Positions 27,575 through 40,470 of a stretch of DNA of 64,000 bases are shown here, piece by piece. The notes below the pieces were generated by a model. It ran no database searches. It was not told the origin of the DNA and was given only the letters and a program-made list of their open reading frames with translations. Position numbers and translations under genes: made by a program. The stretch's first letter is position 1, and each line of letters starts with the position of its first letter. Source of the stretch: Lethocerus indicus (Eukaryota > Arthropoda > Insecta > Hemiptera > Belostomatidae); contig JACDQD010000003.1 in the NCBI GenBank assembly GCA_019843655.1, positions 31,298,224 to 31,362,223 on the forward strand, given 5' to 3'.

Positions 27575-27775
27575 TTACGGACAAGGGGATTAAGGTTTTC
27601 CCTTTTCTGGGTTTCTCCCACCGTCGGTAGACAACTAGAACGCCTCAGAGTGACTGTTCCTTCCGAAACGAGGATAACTGATGTCCCAGAATGCGCCCAG
27701 GATGAAAAGGAAGTAAGGGTTAAAGAACCGGCAGCCAGGCAGTATTGAGAGCAAAACTTTCACAAACGAACCAGA
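27575..27775 (+). repeat. Family C/B repeat, both modules
   Basis: Module C is CGGACAAGGGGATTAAGGTT followed by GGTTTCTCCCACCGTCGGTA. About 110 bases later comes module B, CCAGGCAGTATTGAGAGC and AAAACTTTCACA. The same order occurs at 48411 and, reversed, at 18555 and 51283. This shows that C and B belong to one dispersed element of at least 200 bp with no coding content. Confidence 0.8.
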
Positions 27776-28602
27776 AAAGAGAAAGCCCTCGAAACAAAAA
27801 ATAGTCCGCCAGTTGACTCCTGCTCTGTGGACGCTGCCGGGAGGAAAATTATCCCTAGGGAATATTCCTGGGTGAAGAAGAGGAAACAATAGTCTTAAAC
27901 TATTAAGAGGAGAACTTTCATGCCAACCAAAGTTATCGTTATGATCTGGAGATAATTCGAATTACGAAAAATCTTTCCGCTGCTCCTACTGGTAATAAAG
28001 TAATTTGCAGTGCGGCGACAGTGCTGATAGTGATGAACACTGCATTGAGTTCTACAAATACGGAGTTTTTTTGACGATTTCCGTCATTGAAACGGTACAA
28101 TGCGAAAAGTCCGGATTCAAGTGCCCAAGATGTGAAATTCCAAAATCATAATTATCATTATTAAGTAGCTGTGTAAATATGAATTCTGTCAGTAATATTA
28201 TGAACAGACTGGACGTATGGTCCTGATAACTACCCCAAGGAAACATAATCAACGCAGTTACCCTAAGAAACGTGAATTTGAAATCATTCGCAACATAATG
28301 TAATAAAAATAAGGAAAGTTGAAATTTATGATTTCATCTTAACGCCATAATCACTATACTTTATCGAATACTGGGCTGGGTCGAATATTTTTTGAACTAA
28401 AAATTTCAGTTCTAAAATAACAATTTTTTCTTTTTAAAAATTAAAACTGCATTTAATTTTTTGAATACCCTAATAACTATGGGGCCCCTTCCAGATTTTG
28501 CGCTAGCTTCTCCCCCCCCTACTGTTGTCTTTCTATCCCTCGGGATATTGTGCTTCTATTTTTTTTTATTGCTTCAATTTAATAACGCGCTGTTGCCCTC
28601 CC

Positions 28603-28627
28603 CTCTCTCTCTCTCTCTCTCTCTCTC
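28603..28627. repeat. (CT)n microsatellite
   Basis: About twelve CT units. Confidence 0.95.
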
Positions 28628-29117
28628 GGCCTTTCTCTAGGTTATTCCCCATAAAACCGTCTGGGTTCAGATCGCCGGCTCTGGTACGTGGCTCACTGGG
28701 GACCGAACGCGGGGCCTTCTAATTTATCCAAGGCTACAACACATTCCCCGTTCTATGTCTCTCCCCCACCACGTTCGATTCCCCTAGTCCATTAGGACAA
28801 GAGAAAAAACCAACTGTCTATGAAAATGAATAGATGCAGAGGGAAAGGAGGAAAAGTATGCCTTCAGGGAGATACGCCTGGAGAAAAACCCCTTAAGATC
28901 GATCCCTCGATGAAGAGGAAATCAACTAGTTTAGAGCTTAATTATTTGGCCCTATCTAGGGTCAAATAAAACCTCAAATAACGTCATAAAAATCGTTGCT
29001 ATATACATATATTGGAAACGACAAGAAAAGCCTAAACCTGTCTAGGACCAAATCATCGAATAGTGGAACAAGAATGGCCAAGTTGTTATTCTGCTGTGGT
29101 TGAATGAAAATGCCGTC

Positions 29118-29150
29118 CGCTACCGGGATTCGAACCCCAAGGGGGTTGAT
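29118..29150 (-). repeat. Candidate tRNA-derived SINE fragment (box B-like)
   Basis: The minus strand reads GGGGTTCGAATCCCGGTAGC, which matches the RNA polymerase III box B consensus GGTTCGANNCC. No full cloverleaf or A box was found, so it looks like a SINE piece, not a tRNA gene. Confidence 0.4.
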
Positions 29151-32100
29151 GCCACTCCACTTTAACCCGGATGGATTATTCTTTTTTAGTGAAACTCCTG
29201 GAAAACTACTTGTACTGGAGAAAAGCGGCCACGTGAAAACTTTAGATTGGGAAACGGTCGTTCGTAAAACAGTCTAGCAAACTGAATTCTAATGAGCATT
29301 CCCCGGTTTTATGAACTCCCCCCGCCCGCTTCTCGTTTAATCAGTCGAAACTTGTAATTAAAGGAAAATAACAATTTTCACCATTTTCACCGCAATACAA
29401 ATTCCAACTGATTAAACAGCACTCTGGTATGCTAGTTATAAGTTATTGTTATTATTTCAAAGCAAGTTTAAACGATTTATCTGACACACAGTAGACATTA
29501 AAATTTGTTTTTTGAGCGAATGTTATTTTTACGCATCTACTGCGTCTATTTCAAATGCTCCCACTGTTTCCAATTCACCGCGACCTTAGCATACCGACAG
29601 ATGACGAAGTCATAAAACCTCCCTCACACTCCCCTCGATAATTTAGGTTTCTATTATTCGGACTGAGGCGCTCTTAAGAACCGCGGAGAGGTGAACTTGG
29701 ATGTAGGTAGGACGTGGTGGGATGGATGGAAGCGGTGGTCGAAAGGCTGTAAACAGGAGGGGGTGGGACGGGGGTGTTTGCGTTTGGCCCGCACTCACTG
29801 TGGTAAACACCTCAAAGCTGTTTACTCTGCCTGTGTCTTTGCCTGAAAAACCGCGACAACGGCCCCACCGCCCCTTCGAGCAATTCACGCACACCGAGGG
29901 AGACCGGCGTTCACCTGTAGGCTTTAAACACACGGTCGAATTCCGTACCTTATCTCAACTATTCACCTGGCAATTAAGTCATTGCGGGTATCGTCAGAAG
30001 ATTGATCCGTCCGGACCAGGAACAGGTATAGCGATATTCAGAAACAGATACAACAACGAGAAAATAACATACGGTGTTACGTGATCCTAAAAACGCATTA
30101 CCATTACTTCAGGGGGATCGATACGTTCAGCCGAAATGCTATCGACGGTGGCGAAGTGACAGGATGACACGGAATGCAATAATCGCCCCTCGAATGTGAG
30201 AGGCGCAGAGGAAATTGAATATAGGGGAGGGAAAAAAATGATAATAAATAAATGGACGGTATGAAATGTGGAATGAGCGATCGGGGCGGCGGCCGGTTGC
30301 GAGGCTCCATTCACCCGGAGCCCTTTGAAAAGGACCGCCGGGAAATACTTGGCGTTCTTCTTCACCCTCGCCAGCGGCGTATTTCATATAGTTTAGATCC
30401 AAAACCCGGACCACGCATCAATTTGGCCGGGTAGTTCCACGCTCTATTCAACAAGTTTGAAAAAATGAGTACGGGTTGTCCCAAAATTAGATGTCAAGAC
30501 TTACCGTGGACAAGCACCCTCACCCGAGAGAAATTTCGCTTCGTGATCGCAAAATTCGCAGAAATATTTTGACGAAAAAATACAACGCTTTTCTGCAAAA
30601 ATCGAAATGCAATAATCAAAATAATAAAAATTCACATTCATTTCTAGAAATAGTCGAATTTGTTGTATCTATACTCGGGCGAACGGCAGGCGCACACATT
30701 ATATTTAAAGTAATTTTTTATTTATAAACATATTTTTTACCAGCGTGAATAAATAAAAACCACTCTTTCACCACATTGTGCGATTTATCCGCACCTCTGA
30801 CAAGAACAAATATCGGACGTCCGTCAGAGGTCACCCCCCCTCCCTCAATAATAATGCCTACCGTATTCAACTCATATTTCAATTAACCCTCCCGTAAAAT
30901 TAAAAGAAGGGAAGAAAAGGCTTTTGACCGAATATAAAATCCTTTTCTTTCTTGCAAATTTGGCCCGAACAAAAGGTAAATCATCCACGGCCCTTTTCCA
31001 CCCTTTGTCTAGGACGGATTTCTTGTCGGACGACAGGGGTTTTTTTTGTCAAAGGTAGCCCCTCGGAATATTACAAAGTCTACTGGAGAACTTTCAAGTA
31101 TATACTTTCCATAAACCCTAAAACATGAGTGCACAGAGGGTACGTGCCGGATTTCCCTTGGACTATTTCCCTATCCTAGTCATATCTTTCCCTAGTTCAT
31201 GTTTTATTTTAATTTTAACCCAAAAATTGGCACAATTGAATTCATAGACGCTCATGGTAAATGTAATTTTCACATCGAGGGATTAAAGGGCGTTCCAAAC
31301 CTTCAAATCTTAACAAAATTATAATTGCACAGTTAAAAATACTAAGAAAAGTAACTAAAGCACCCTACTGTGTATCTCCCAACATACAGGTTTTTACTTA
31401 TTAAAGTCCCTTTACTTATTATAAAGAATAAAAAAGGAAGGAATAAACAAATTCCTCTGTAGGAAGGGAATACAAACGAATTATCCCTTCTTATAAATAA
31501 TATCGATTCACCTATAAATGACTGTCTTGCCGGATCTTTTATGGTTTATTATCAACAGAAGAAAACCTTTCGGTTAAGTCTAAAGGCAGACAAATTTACT
31601 GATTTCATCTTGTCCCTTTCCCTGTCTGTTCCCTATAGTACTCACTAATTGGCCGGAAAATGAAAGTCGAAAGTATTATGAAATACTTTGATGACATTTC
31701 CACCCCTCAACCCCCCACCACACTCTTTCATTAGGCGGAAGTAACTTTTCAACTGTTTCCGATAAGCCGCTAATTGCCTTTTCTTATTTTCCGCTCCAAT
31801 TGATGAAGGAAATCGGCCGGATTTTAAATATTAAAATGGTTTAACTATTCGATAAAAAATTGTATTTTTCCAAACGGATTAGAAAACAAATTACTGTCTC
31901 CTACTGTAGATTTTATGTATTACCTTACAATACATTGACTTTAAAATTCTCGGAAGTAGTTTCTCACTTGTCATGTTAGTCCACGTTTCACAAATCCATT
32001 GAAGGAGTGATGGTAACGGTAATTATAAAAATATAATCTTAAAAAACAAGTTGGTTTTGGGTTAAATGATTTTTCACGTCAAACATTTTCGCGTTAAACC

Positions 32101-32600
32101 GATTTCCACTGTATACTGTTATTTGGGTGCAACATATTTATAACGTTCGCTTCCGTCGTCACTCTGTTAAAGGAGACTCTTTGAAGAAGCGGGGCAACAC
32201 TGGGCCAAAGACCGGTAAGCGCCCAACTAAAAGGAATGGACAGAAAAAAATTCCCTCTTTCTCCGGTTCTGCATCCCTCCGTTGTCAATTTGCATTAGGG
32301 ACCGCCGCGCCCGTTCTTCCCCATCACGGGGGGTGTAAATCAATGTCAAACGTCTATCAAAGACCTAGAAAGTTCCCCCCACCTCCCACCCCAACTTCGA
32401 CGACTCCTCAAACGTCTTTTATAGGGTCCCCGACGATTCAAACGATAGAATAAAAGAAATGGGATTAAAGGGACTGGAGACATAGAAGCTTTTTCCTCAT
32501 TTCGGTCTGTCTATGCTCAATTCCCGACCTACCAAAGTAGGTACATACCTATATCGTAGGTATAGCTCTTTTATCGCCAATGCCGGAGGTCACAAAAAAA

Positions 32601-32672
32601 GTACTACGGAAGATGGCGAACAGCCGAAAGCGGTCTAACCAACGGGAGGAGATAGAAGATCGAGAAAACTGC
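32601..32672 (+). repeat. Family A fragment
   Basis: GGAAGATGGCGAACAGCCGA and CGGTCTAACCAACGG are followed by GAGGAGATAGAAG. The core of the hairpin loop has a deletion. Confidence 0.6.
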
Positions 32673-32744
32673 GGCATAGAAAACCCTCGCGGAGCACAAA
32701 GCACACTTTTGATTATTCCCGTGGAAAAACAATGGCAAAATTAA

Positions 32745-32840
32745 CCCCACGATAAAGAAGATTAAATTAATTCAGGATTTATTGTTAAAGAACCGAGCAG
32801 TATTGTGAGCAAAAGTACCACAGATGTCACCATGAAAATA
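32745..32840 (+). repeat. Family B module
   Basis: CCACGATAAAGAAGATTAAA, GAACCGAGCAGTATTGTGAG and CAAAAGTACCACAGATG keep the B order; this copy lies just after a family A fragment. Confidence 0.65.
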
Positions 32841-33609
32841 GAATAAAGTAAAAGGAAAGGACCACAAAACAGGTATTGTTTTTCGACTGCAGGCAAGGCG
32901 GTGTAATTTCCCGTAATTATGTTTCGAACCAATGAATTTTTATAAATAATCAGATGCATTTAATCTATGAATATTCGTATAGAGCCATACTGCGGTCCTA
33001 TGCTAGATATCCAGTAGCATTACAGCAAAATTGTATGTAATACTGCTGGGTCACTGCTAACATTTTCAATCAGAACTATCACTCTGTCTTTTAAGAAGAT
33101 TAAATTTCCTAAGTAAATCAATCACTGGGCTCGGTATAAGCGATGGTTTCAATAATACCGTAATTGGATCGGTTCTAACTTCACCCAAAATAAGGTACGG
33201 CCGGCCCAATCGAGTATTAAAATGATTATTAGGCCCTGGATGTCGGGGGATGTAATAAACATGGGTACCATCTCCCCGGGGAGATATCTCTCTGGAACAA
33301 ATTGATGGGGGATTCTCCAGAGGTAAATATTTACCGGACTCGTTGCCCTTTACCATATTGAACTGGCCCTTGCGCCTTGTATTTGCACGGTAATATTTCC
33401 ACCCCGAGTATTTCCTCTCCGCCCCACTGGCGGAGGTGCACCTTCTCCAGATTAAGAATCAGATATAAAAGTTTATAGTCGCAACAAATGTAAATGAAAC
33501 GGTTTTCCCGCGGGCCGGTCTCCTAAAAGTCTTTGTCTTCATTTTGACCGAAGTCGGAACCCCACAGGGACGCGAAATAGGCCGAAAAGCCCGAGCTTCG
33601 GTGCAATTT

Positions 33610-33655
33610 TAAGCACCAAAGTATTGAGAGCAAAACTTTCACACACGGAACCCAG
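33610..33655 (+). repeat. Family B module fragment
   Basis: AGCACCAAAGTATTGAGAGC and AAAACTTTCACACACGG match the centre of module B. Confidence 0.65.
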
Positions 33656-34147
33656 ATCTGAGAACGGACAACGAAAAACACGTAAACAACTAGTTATTAG
33701 TATTCTTAAGCATTTTCTATGAAACATTCGGTAGCAAACTTGCCCCGATCCATCTGTTTGAGAAACACTGTGAAACAAAAACGATCATTATTGTTCATAT
33801 TAAACTTATCCCGGAGATGCATCGAAAACCGTTTGAAAGATCATGAGCACCAAAAAATTCTCAGTATATGAATACCTTACGGATGGGAAAAATCCGCAAT
33901 TATTTAGTTGCTAGTGCAATGATAACACTATTGCACTATTTCGAACAGTAAATGCGTACTACACTCGCATAGTTGCTGAATGGGGGTAGCCCATAAAAGG
34001 ACGGATGGCCGAACCCCCTAGAGAAAGTGTGATGGGCGGTGGGGGAAGGGCGCAACGCAAGGCGCTCGCCTGTAACAGGACACGGGAGCACTTTACAGCG
34101 CTCAGACAATTCGCAGGGAGGGTTTTTTTTACAACCCCTGTCTACTC

Positions 34148-34212
34148 TCTCCGGACGAATAGATCGAGGTTTTCCCTCTGCGAGGTTTCTCGCACAGTCG
34201 GTAGACAACGCG
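34148..34212 (+). repeat. Family C module
   Basis: CTCCGGACGAATAGATCGAG, GCGAGGTTTCTCGCACAGTC and GGTAGACAACG match the C consensus. Confidence 0.72.
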
Positions 34213-35089
34213 GGCGACTCCACGTAGCTGGACGCGGATGGGGTGCTTCGTCCGGAAAAGTATATCTCCCAATATATTTTCTACTCATTTCCTGTACAAT
34301 GAGGACTTGGATCACCCTTGCGTACTGCTGAAAAACCAACAATGGACGACAATTTGATTGTAATTTTAAATGCGGGGTTGTTTTCTCAATTCCGAGAGAA
34401 CCTTGACAATAATATTCCGAGATGCAAAGCGGGCCAAGCGTATCTTCTTGGCCCCTCCATTATCATCCCCCGCCTTCTCCACCCCCGCCGCAGAGAAACC
34501 GGACAAATTCCGTCGCTTCGAGCGTGTAAATACGCCAGGGGTGAAAAAGCGGGGGCGGGTACACACTTTGTGCCGTATAATTGCTCCAATATCTTTTCGC
34601 GTCTTCTGAGACGCCGGCAAAAAGAGGCGTTCTCCGTCGTCTTCCTGAAAAACGGGTATTTTCGACGTTTTATTGTCTCTTCTTTACCGTATCCATTTAT
34701 TCCCCCTCCTCCGCCTTCCCTTAAGGTCAAAAAACGGTATCGAACGATTGGAAAAAAGACCTTCCTTTAAGACGAATTTAATTGGTTCTTCGCCTCTCGT
34801 CGAGCAACACTTCGGCCGTAAGATGGCGTCCCGCTCGCCGGCACCCAGCCTCCGTCCGGATAGAGAATGGCCCATTGAGAATTAATAAAAAAGAGAGGAA
34901 TAACTACAGGCCTAAATTTCCTGATAAGTTATACTAATACTGTACCAACAATTTGTCAGTTGAACGTTTTTTTGTACAGCAAATTCTATTTTATTTGAGT
35001 TGCAAGAAGTTGTGATCGCCACCGCACCCTTCATAACGCGAAAGCATCGCCGAATTTCCTTCAATCAGAATTTCCTGGGTGGTGGAACA

Positions 35090-35240
35090 AGGAGTCTACC
35101 CCTAACGAATATCCGCCGGGAGAAATGAACGGCAAGAATGAATCGAGGATTTAGTGTTAACAAGATAAGTTTGAAGAACCAGCCGACAGGCAGTGTTAAG
35201 AGCAAATTGTTCAAATATGACGACCGGAAGAGAAGGTGAC
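35090..35240 (+). repeat. Family B module, long copy
   Basis: CTACCCCTAACGAATATCCG, AATCGAGGATTTAGTG, GAAGAACCAGCCGACAGG and CAGTGTTAAGAGCAAATTG follow the B order. Confidence 0.65.
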
Positions 35241-35364
35241 CTGAATAAAGAATAACTTCGCGTACTTGAAATTTAAATAAATCCACTTCTCCCCCACACT
35301 GGCCACAGTAAAAATTCAATTTCAATAATTGAAATTAAAACTAGGAGCAGCTCCGAACTGATGG

Positions 35365-35400
35365 TCCAGCTGTTCGAATCCCGGCGCGGGTCAAACGCAG
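35365..35400 (+). repeat. Candidate box B-like SINE fragment
   Basis: CTGTTCGAATCCCGGCGCGG fits the box B consensus with flanking pairs; no cloverleaf. Confidence 0.3.
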
Positions 35401-36462
35401 AGTTCTCCTGTTTAAATTGGCATATTAATAAACCGCAGAATCGGAATAGTCTGGTCAAAATGTTCAACGCCGGCACTCTATTACCTGATATCACATAAAT
35501 GCTACAGCCGTTTTAGAGTTAGCGTTTTGGATATCAACAGGTTGTAACGTGCGGTGGAAATTCAACTCGGAGTTGCTGACTCGGTCCCTCACCATCTCAC
35601 CCCCTTCATCGAACAAACTTTTTCTCAGAAAAGGACTTAGTTCCAACTTAGCGACTAAGCAAGGCAACCGCAAAAACGTGGCCCCGAACTTTACATGTCA
35701 AAAGTCTCAGATAAACAACAGTCAGCCCGCGAATAACTTCCTGGGAAATTTAAATTAAACTGATTAAATCATAGCCACATATATAGTATATAATTTGTGT
35801 GTCAAGTGTACAACTATACTAATGCGACAATAAAATAAAATGTCCGCGTTTAACGAGATAATGAGTTTCGACTTGAAAAATACGAGAAATCTAATGACAA
35901 CAAGACGCTATCGTAATTTTCCAATGGCGAAAAGTCGATAACTTATATTATCATTTTAGAGAAGATTTTATACGAAAAAAAGACCAGACTCGTCATTAAT
36001 ATAAATCAGGCTCAGTTGTGAGAAGGGGGTGACATTGTGGGGAGCCAATAAAGGGAAATACTCTTATCGCGGGGCCTGGCCTCTTCCTCGCACTTGGAGT
36101 AATGCACCCTTAGTAAGATAAATAAAAGGCAAAAATAAATAGGAATAAGAATTTAAAATACTGTCTGGAGGCAATTTAAAAGACCCTGCCAGAGCCCGTC
36201 CGATATCCCCGTACATCGAGATAGCGGAAACGGCGGATGAGGTGGCAGGAAATTAGAGACAATAAATAGATGCAGATTTAAATTAAAATTCATTGGCCTA
36301 TTTAGCTCGTCCCTTAGAAAAATAGTTTTTTATAAGCAATCCGATTATAAGCTCCAATCTCAATTAATTATGCAATTTCAATTTACCGGCACGGCTATAG
36401 TTGTACAGAATTTTGGATAAAATAATAATTCATAGCTCATTTTTACACTTGCATCCTACTAT

Positions 36463-36526
36463 TTGGGATATGTCTATAATTTTTTCATATCGTTTTTTTA
36501 TATTGGGATATGTCTATAATTTTTTC
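36463..36526 (+). repeat. Short tandem duplication, period 40
   Basis: TTGGGATATGTCTATAATTT at 36463 recurs at 36503, each followed by TTTC. Confidence 0.9.
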
Positions 36527-38173
36527 GATTTCATCCTTGATATTGAGGCGAATGGACGTCTATTAATAACGAATTCTCTGATGCAGCAAGAACGGAAACT
36601 ACTAAGTTCGTTTTCATCATCACTATTTACACCGGCGGGACCCAGCCATCCAATTACGTACGAGGTCGCTACTCGTAGATGTGCAAAATCAAGTGACGCG
36701 CGACTAGTTGTAGCTATGTGTGTGTCGCATTTTTAAAATACCGTATAACAAAATATGAATATATATACATACACGGGTGTGCCAAGAGGAAAATAGACAA
36801 TGTATACAGGCTATACAGCGCCCCCACCACCCCAAGCCTCATGTTATTAAAATGCAGAGCTTGCAAGCTCCAAAAGTGCACAGTCATCTGTGTGCAGTCT
36901 CAGCCTAGATTTTTTGTTTGAAAGATATTCCTCTTTTTATGCTATAAATATATTCTTGAATTTTCTGGAGTTTACGAAGTCCCTCGCGGTTAATCGGTAA
37001 CGAATTCTAAACGGAGAAAAATTCGGCCCCCAACCGGTACAGCGTCCTATTGCTTTTAAACCTCATTTTATAATTTACAATTACTTTACTTTTTCTTTAG
37101 TACACAGAATATCGTAGACAATATACAAATGTTTTTAGTGCCAGTCCGCGAGCCTTTCTCTACATACATATACTTGAAGACTTGGAACTTATTTTGTGTA
37201 AAATGTAAATATAGTAATAGGGAAAGCTTATAAATACATATGAAAATTTAAGAGCATCTGTTTTAATGTGTAATTTTTAGAAATTTTAGAAGTTTAAATT
37301 TAAAAAAATCGTCTGTAATTTCAAATTGCGTATGCCTGAAAAGATAATTCGCTGGCAGAAACCAACTGCAGGAATGAGGCCATTTTAGAGCCAGCCTTAA
37401 CTTAAATTAAGGAATTGAAAATACCGGGGAACAATTCGAAGTAATATTGAGGGCCAATAACGCTAAAACAAGTATCAGGAATAACAATAAGACTGCGTAT
37501 ATATTTTTCCTTTCAATTAGCTATACCTATACGGCAATGTATGGGGTCGAGGATGAGTGGCCAGATTTGAAATGGGGCATTCGCCAAATTGAAAAATTTT
37601 ATATTTACACACTCGCGTTTCAACGCGACTGGAAAACCTGGAGCCTTTCTCCGTCCTCTTCCTTTTGTTTTCTCCTTCCTTTCAACCCATTTTCGTTCTC
37701 CCGTCTGAAAATGGGCTCGTAAAATATAAAACGCTACAATGCTACTTTCGACCGGCTTTCTCTGTGTCCATTTCTACACTTTCCGCCAGCGTATACGACG
37801 TTGGAGCGACCCGAATAGATACACGATAAATGGACGAAATAAAGGAGGAATTGAAATCGTGGAATTGAAAGCTCGCTAAAAAAAAAAATAACTGATGCGA
37901 CTAACAGGATTTCAATAACATACAGTAACAGTTACAGAATATTACAATATTACTGTCGGACAACAGAGGGGACGATCTGCTCTGCCAAAAAAATTCATCC
38001 TGTTATCTATTTTTCAAAAATTAACATGCAAAACTAATTCAGGTTTTAAAAAAATTTAGGTAATATAAAATAATATGAACGCGATATTTTTAAACCTTAA
38101 TACTTATTGTAGATCACTGTAGATAACACTGTTGAATAAGTTATAAGACTATTCATTAAAAAATAAAAATAGG
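36527..38173. other. Non-coding; nothing recognised
   Basis: AT-rich sequence without family repeats apart from a GGCCGAAT-type scrap at 37020. Confidence 0.4.
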
Positions 38174-38361
38174 AATACCGTAGATTTCGTGTCTTTCGTT
38201 GCCAGTACAAGTGACAGTGACAGTGTAGTGAGGATGCCCAAAAAGCATCCGAAGTGCCAAAGTGACTAAAACCGCTACTGAAGATGGTGAGCAGCGGAAA
38301 CCGGTCTAGTAAAAGACCGACCCAGCGAGAGGAGATAGAAACACACGACATCAACGGTATT
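38174..38361 (+). repeat. Family A, most complete single copy with terminal inverted repeats
   Basis: This copy has both ends. It begins AATACCGTAGATTTCGTGT and ends with the inverted match ACACGACATCAACGGTATT (two mismatches), giving 19-bp terminal inverted repeats and a length of about 188 bp. Inside are all the family A blocks. No open reading frame of note is present, so it is a non-autonomous, MITE-like element. A clear target duplication was not visible. Confidence 0.8.
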
Positions 38362-38639
38362 ACAATTTTACACTTAAATACCCATTTAAATTGACAACAA
38401 TCCTCCAAAAATTAAATTTTTTTAACGTTCGCGCATTACGAAATATAGGGACGACTTATGCGTTTATCTTTCGAAACGTGCAACTAACAACAATTTCTGA
38501 AACGAACAATTCCAATTCGATTTGAAATACGTTTTGAAAAAGGGATAATTTGTATTGTCCCCCGATCAAACAGCCCTCAGTGCCATTCCAGGAATGGATT
38601 AAGTACTGGAGATGGGCCTTAGACAAAGACACCCAGGAG

Positions 38640-38900
38640 GATTTAAACAAAGTCCCGCGCCGTTCTCATTAGTTCAGATATTGTTGCCGATAATTCGATC
38701 CCGCCGAAGCCCTCCCACTAATGGACGTTCCCGCGGTTCGACTTAATCGAACTCACTCCAAATGCGGACAAAGTCGGGTAAATTCCAAAGGGCGTTAATT
38801 TAGTCAGGCAATTCGTATTTTGAATTATTAATGGTTTTCTGAATCCACAATCGGAATGGTGACGAGCACAATTCGTTCGAATTTCGATCGAAGTTCGATC
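38640..38900. other. Repeat-free, conserved-element-like block
   Basis: CTCATTAGTTCAG, GGGCGTTAATTTAG and GAATTATTAATGG with CCGCGG-type words. It lies right of a family A copy but carries no repeat. Confidence 0.22.
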
Positions 38901-39414
38901 CATCGTAACTCTGAATCATCCACACTCAAGAATTATCATATACATATATAACTCATTACAGAAACACAACGATGATAAAATACAATTTACTGAGCCAAAA
39001 ACAATGCCTAATACGCATGGATTTCGCTATGAATAATAGTATTAGTGTGTGCGCTTGTGTGTTGACTAATATAATCTCGAGTTTAAGATTTCGGACTAAG
39101 AAATTTTTAACCAGTTTAAGAGTTTCAGCGAGCTTGAAATGCGGGCCAACTAGTTCTGACTACATACTGACTGATAAGCGGCCGCCGCTGTCGACCCGCA
39201 TGCAGGCGCTAAACCTGTAGGCGAAGTGTAGGTGGTGCTTCTCAAGTCCTAGGCGCTTAGCGCCAAGTCAAAAACTTACAATAGGCTAAGCCGTTATCGG
39301 ATCGACCTTTAGTTCAAGCGCGCCTATCGTTTCCTGGCAAGTGCGTCAATGGATCGCAAATAGAAGAATAGAACAAATAGAACTGAAGTCCTGGCGACTT
39401 CGCAAATTTGCGGT

Positions 39415-39490
39415 GAGATACCAAGGAGCAAATTAATTCAGAATTTGAGAGCAGAACTTTCACAAATGCCACCAAGAAAAGAGAATGAAC
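39415..39490 (+). repeat. Family B module fragment
   Basis: GAGCAAATTAATTCAGAATT, TGAGAGCAGAACTTTCACAA and ATGCCACCAAGAAAAG match B; the GGCAGTATT block is deleted. Confidence 0.6.
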
Positions 39491-39851
39491 TAAAAAAAAA
39501 GCTTCAATATTTGACTGTTGTTAGGATTTGAAAACTTCTGCTTTATTTTCCGATAAAAACAGGTAGGTTAAATGTCATAAAGGTTCACATGAAGGCTGTA
39601 GAAACAGACTAAACTTTCGCATTATATTAAATATCGTCATATAGTTCTTAGTTTAGAAGAGTTGTTTGAAATATCTAACATATGTATCTACGTACAACGA
39701 TGGATATACTGTACTGTTATTCTACTCTTATTTCACTGAAATAGCGACCGAAATTTCAGGTGCCCCACATTAAGAATAATATACAATACATCAGGCATTT
39801 TCCGCAATAAAAACGCTAGAAAAACAAACATCTTGGGTTGGAATACCGTAT

Positions 39852-39968
39852 ATTTCGTGTGTTTCTGTCTCCTCTCGCTGGTTTGGTCTTTTGCTAGACC
39901 GGTTTCTAGTGCAGTGAAGACAACATCACTAGACCAAACCAGCGAGAGGAGACAGAAACACACGAAAT
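39852..39968. repeat. Family A palindrome with a perfect 38-bp stem
   Basis: The arms 39852-39889 and 39931-39968 are exact reverse complements over 38 bases, separated by 41 bases. Each arm is the outer end of family A (CGCTGGTTTGGTCT with GTTTCTGTCTCCTC). The internal part has been lost. The perfect match contrasts with the roughly 85-90% identity between other copies. Confidence 0.85.
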
Positions 39969-40149
39969 CCACGGGAACAAATGTAATATTTCTCCATTTA
40001 ATAAAATATACAGAAAAAAATCACTATTAAGATTAATAATTATTTAAATAATTGTTGGTTTGAAAACCAATGGCAATGATGAGCCAGCGATGTACAGGAA
40101 TAAATTATCACTAACTGGACTTCCGGTAAGATCGGGCAATTGTTGTGGG

Positions 40150-40300
40150 AAGAACCTCGGTTGGCAGGGGTTGGCCTCCTGCCGTTCCAGGATTATTCCC
40201 CTGTTTGGAAACCACCCGAGAGGGTTCCATTGGAATGGTTTTTGCCCTTTCCTCCCGGGGTCCTCTCCGGGGGGAGGTGTTGAAGAACCGAGGTTCTTCC
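40150..40300 (+). repeat. Family D repeat, 5' part
   Basis: GGCAGGGGTTGGCCTCCTGC, CACCCGAGAGGGTTCCATTG, then CCCTTTCCTCCCGGGGTCCT. The last two blocks match the copies at 6391 and 14034. Confidence 0.6.
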
Positions 40301-40359
40301 CCCAACGTTAAGCCATCTTACCTGAAGCCAGTCAGTGACAATTTAGTTACCTGGTCGCG

Positions 40360-40470
40360 GAAACTTTCGCTCGGGAATAAATTAGTTCAGAAGTTAAGGA
40401 CTTAGTCGCCAGGCAGTGTTGAGACGGTGAAACTTTCACCCGTGCCAAACAGCAGTGAGAATGAAGTATG
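40360..40470 (+). repeat. Family B module
   Basis: GGAATAAATTAGTTCAGAAG, AGTCGCCAGGCAGTGTTGAG and GTGAAACTTTCACCCG match B. The copy follows a family D copy at 40150-40300, suggesting D and B may be parts of one larger element. Confidence 0.7.

Larger units (their letters stand above)
22119..32600. other. Non-coding; scattered repeat pieces
   Basis: No conserved protein is recognisable in any frame. GC-rich unique stretches at 29640-30090 and 30100-30430 give frames of 90-120 codons on both strands, as expected from composition. Family B-like scraps occur at 27830-27900 and 28860-28930. Confidence 0.45.
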
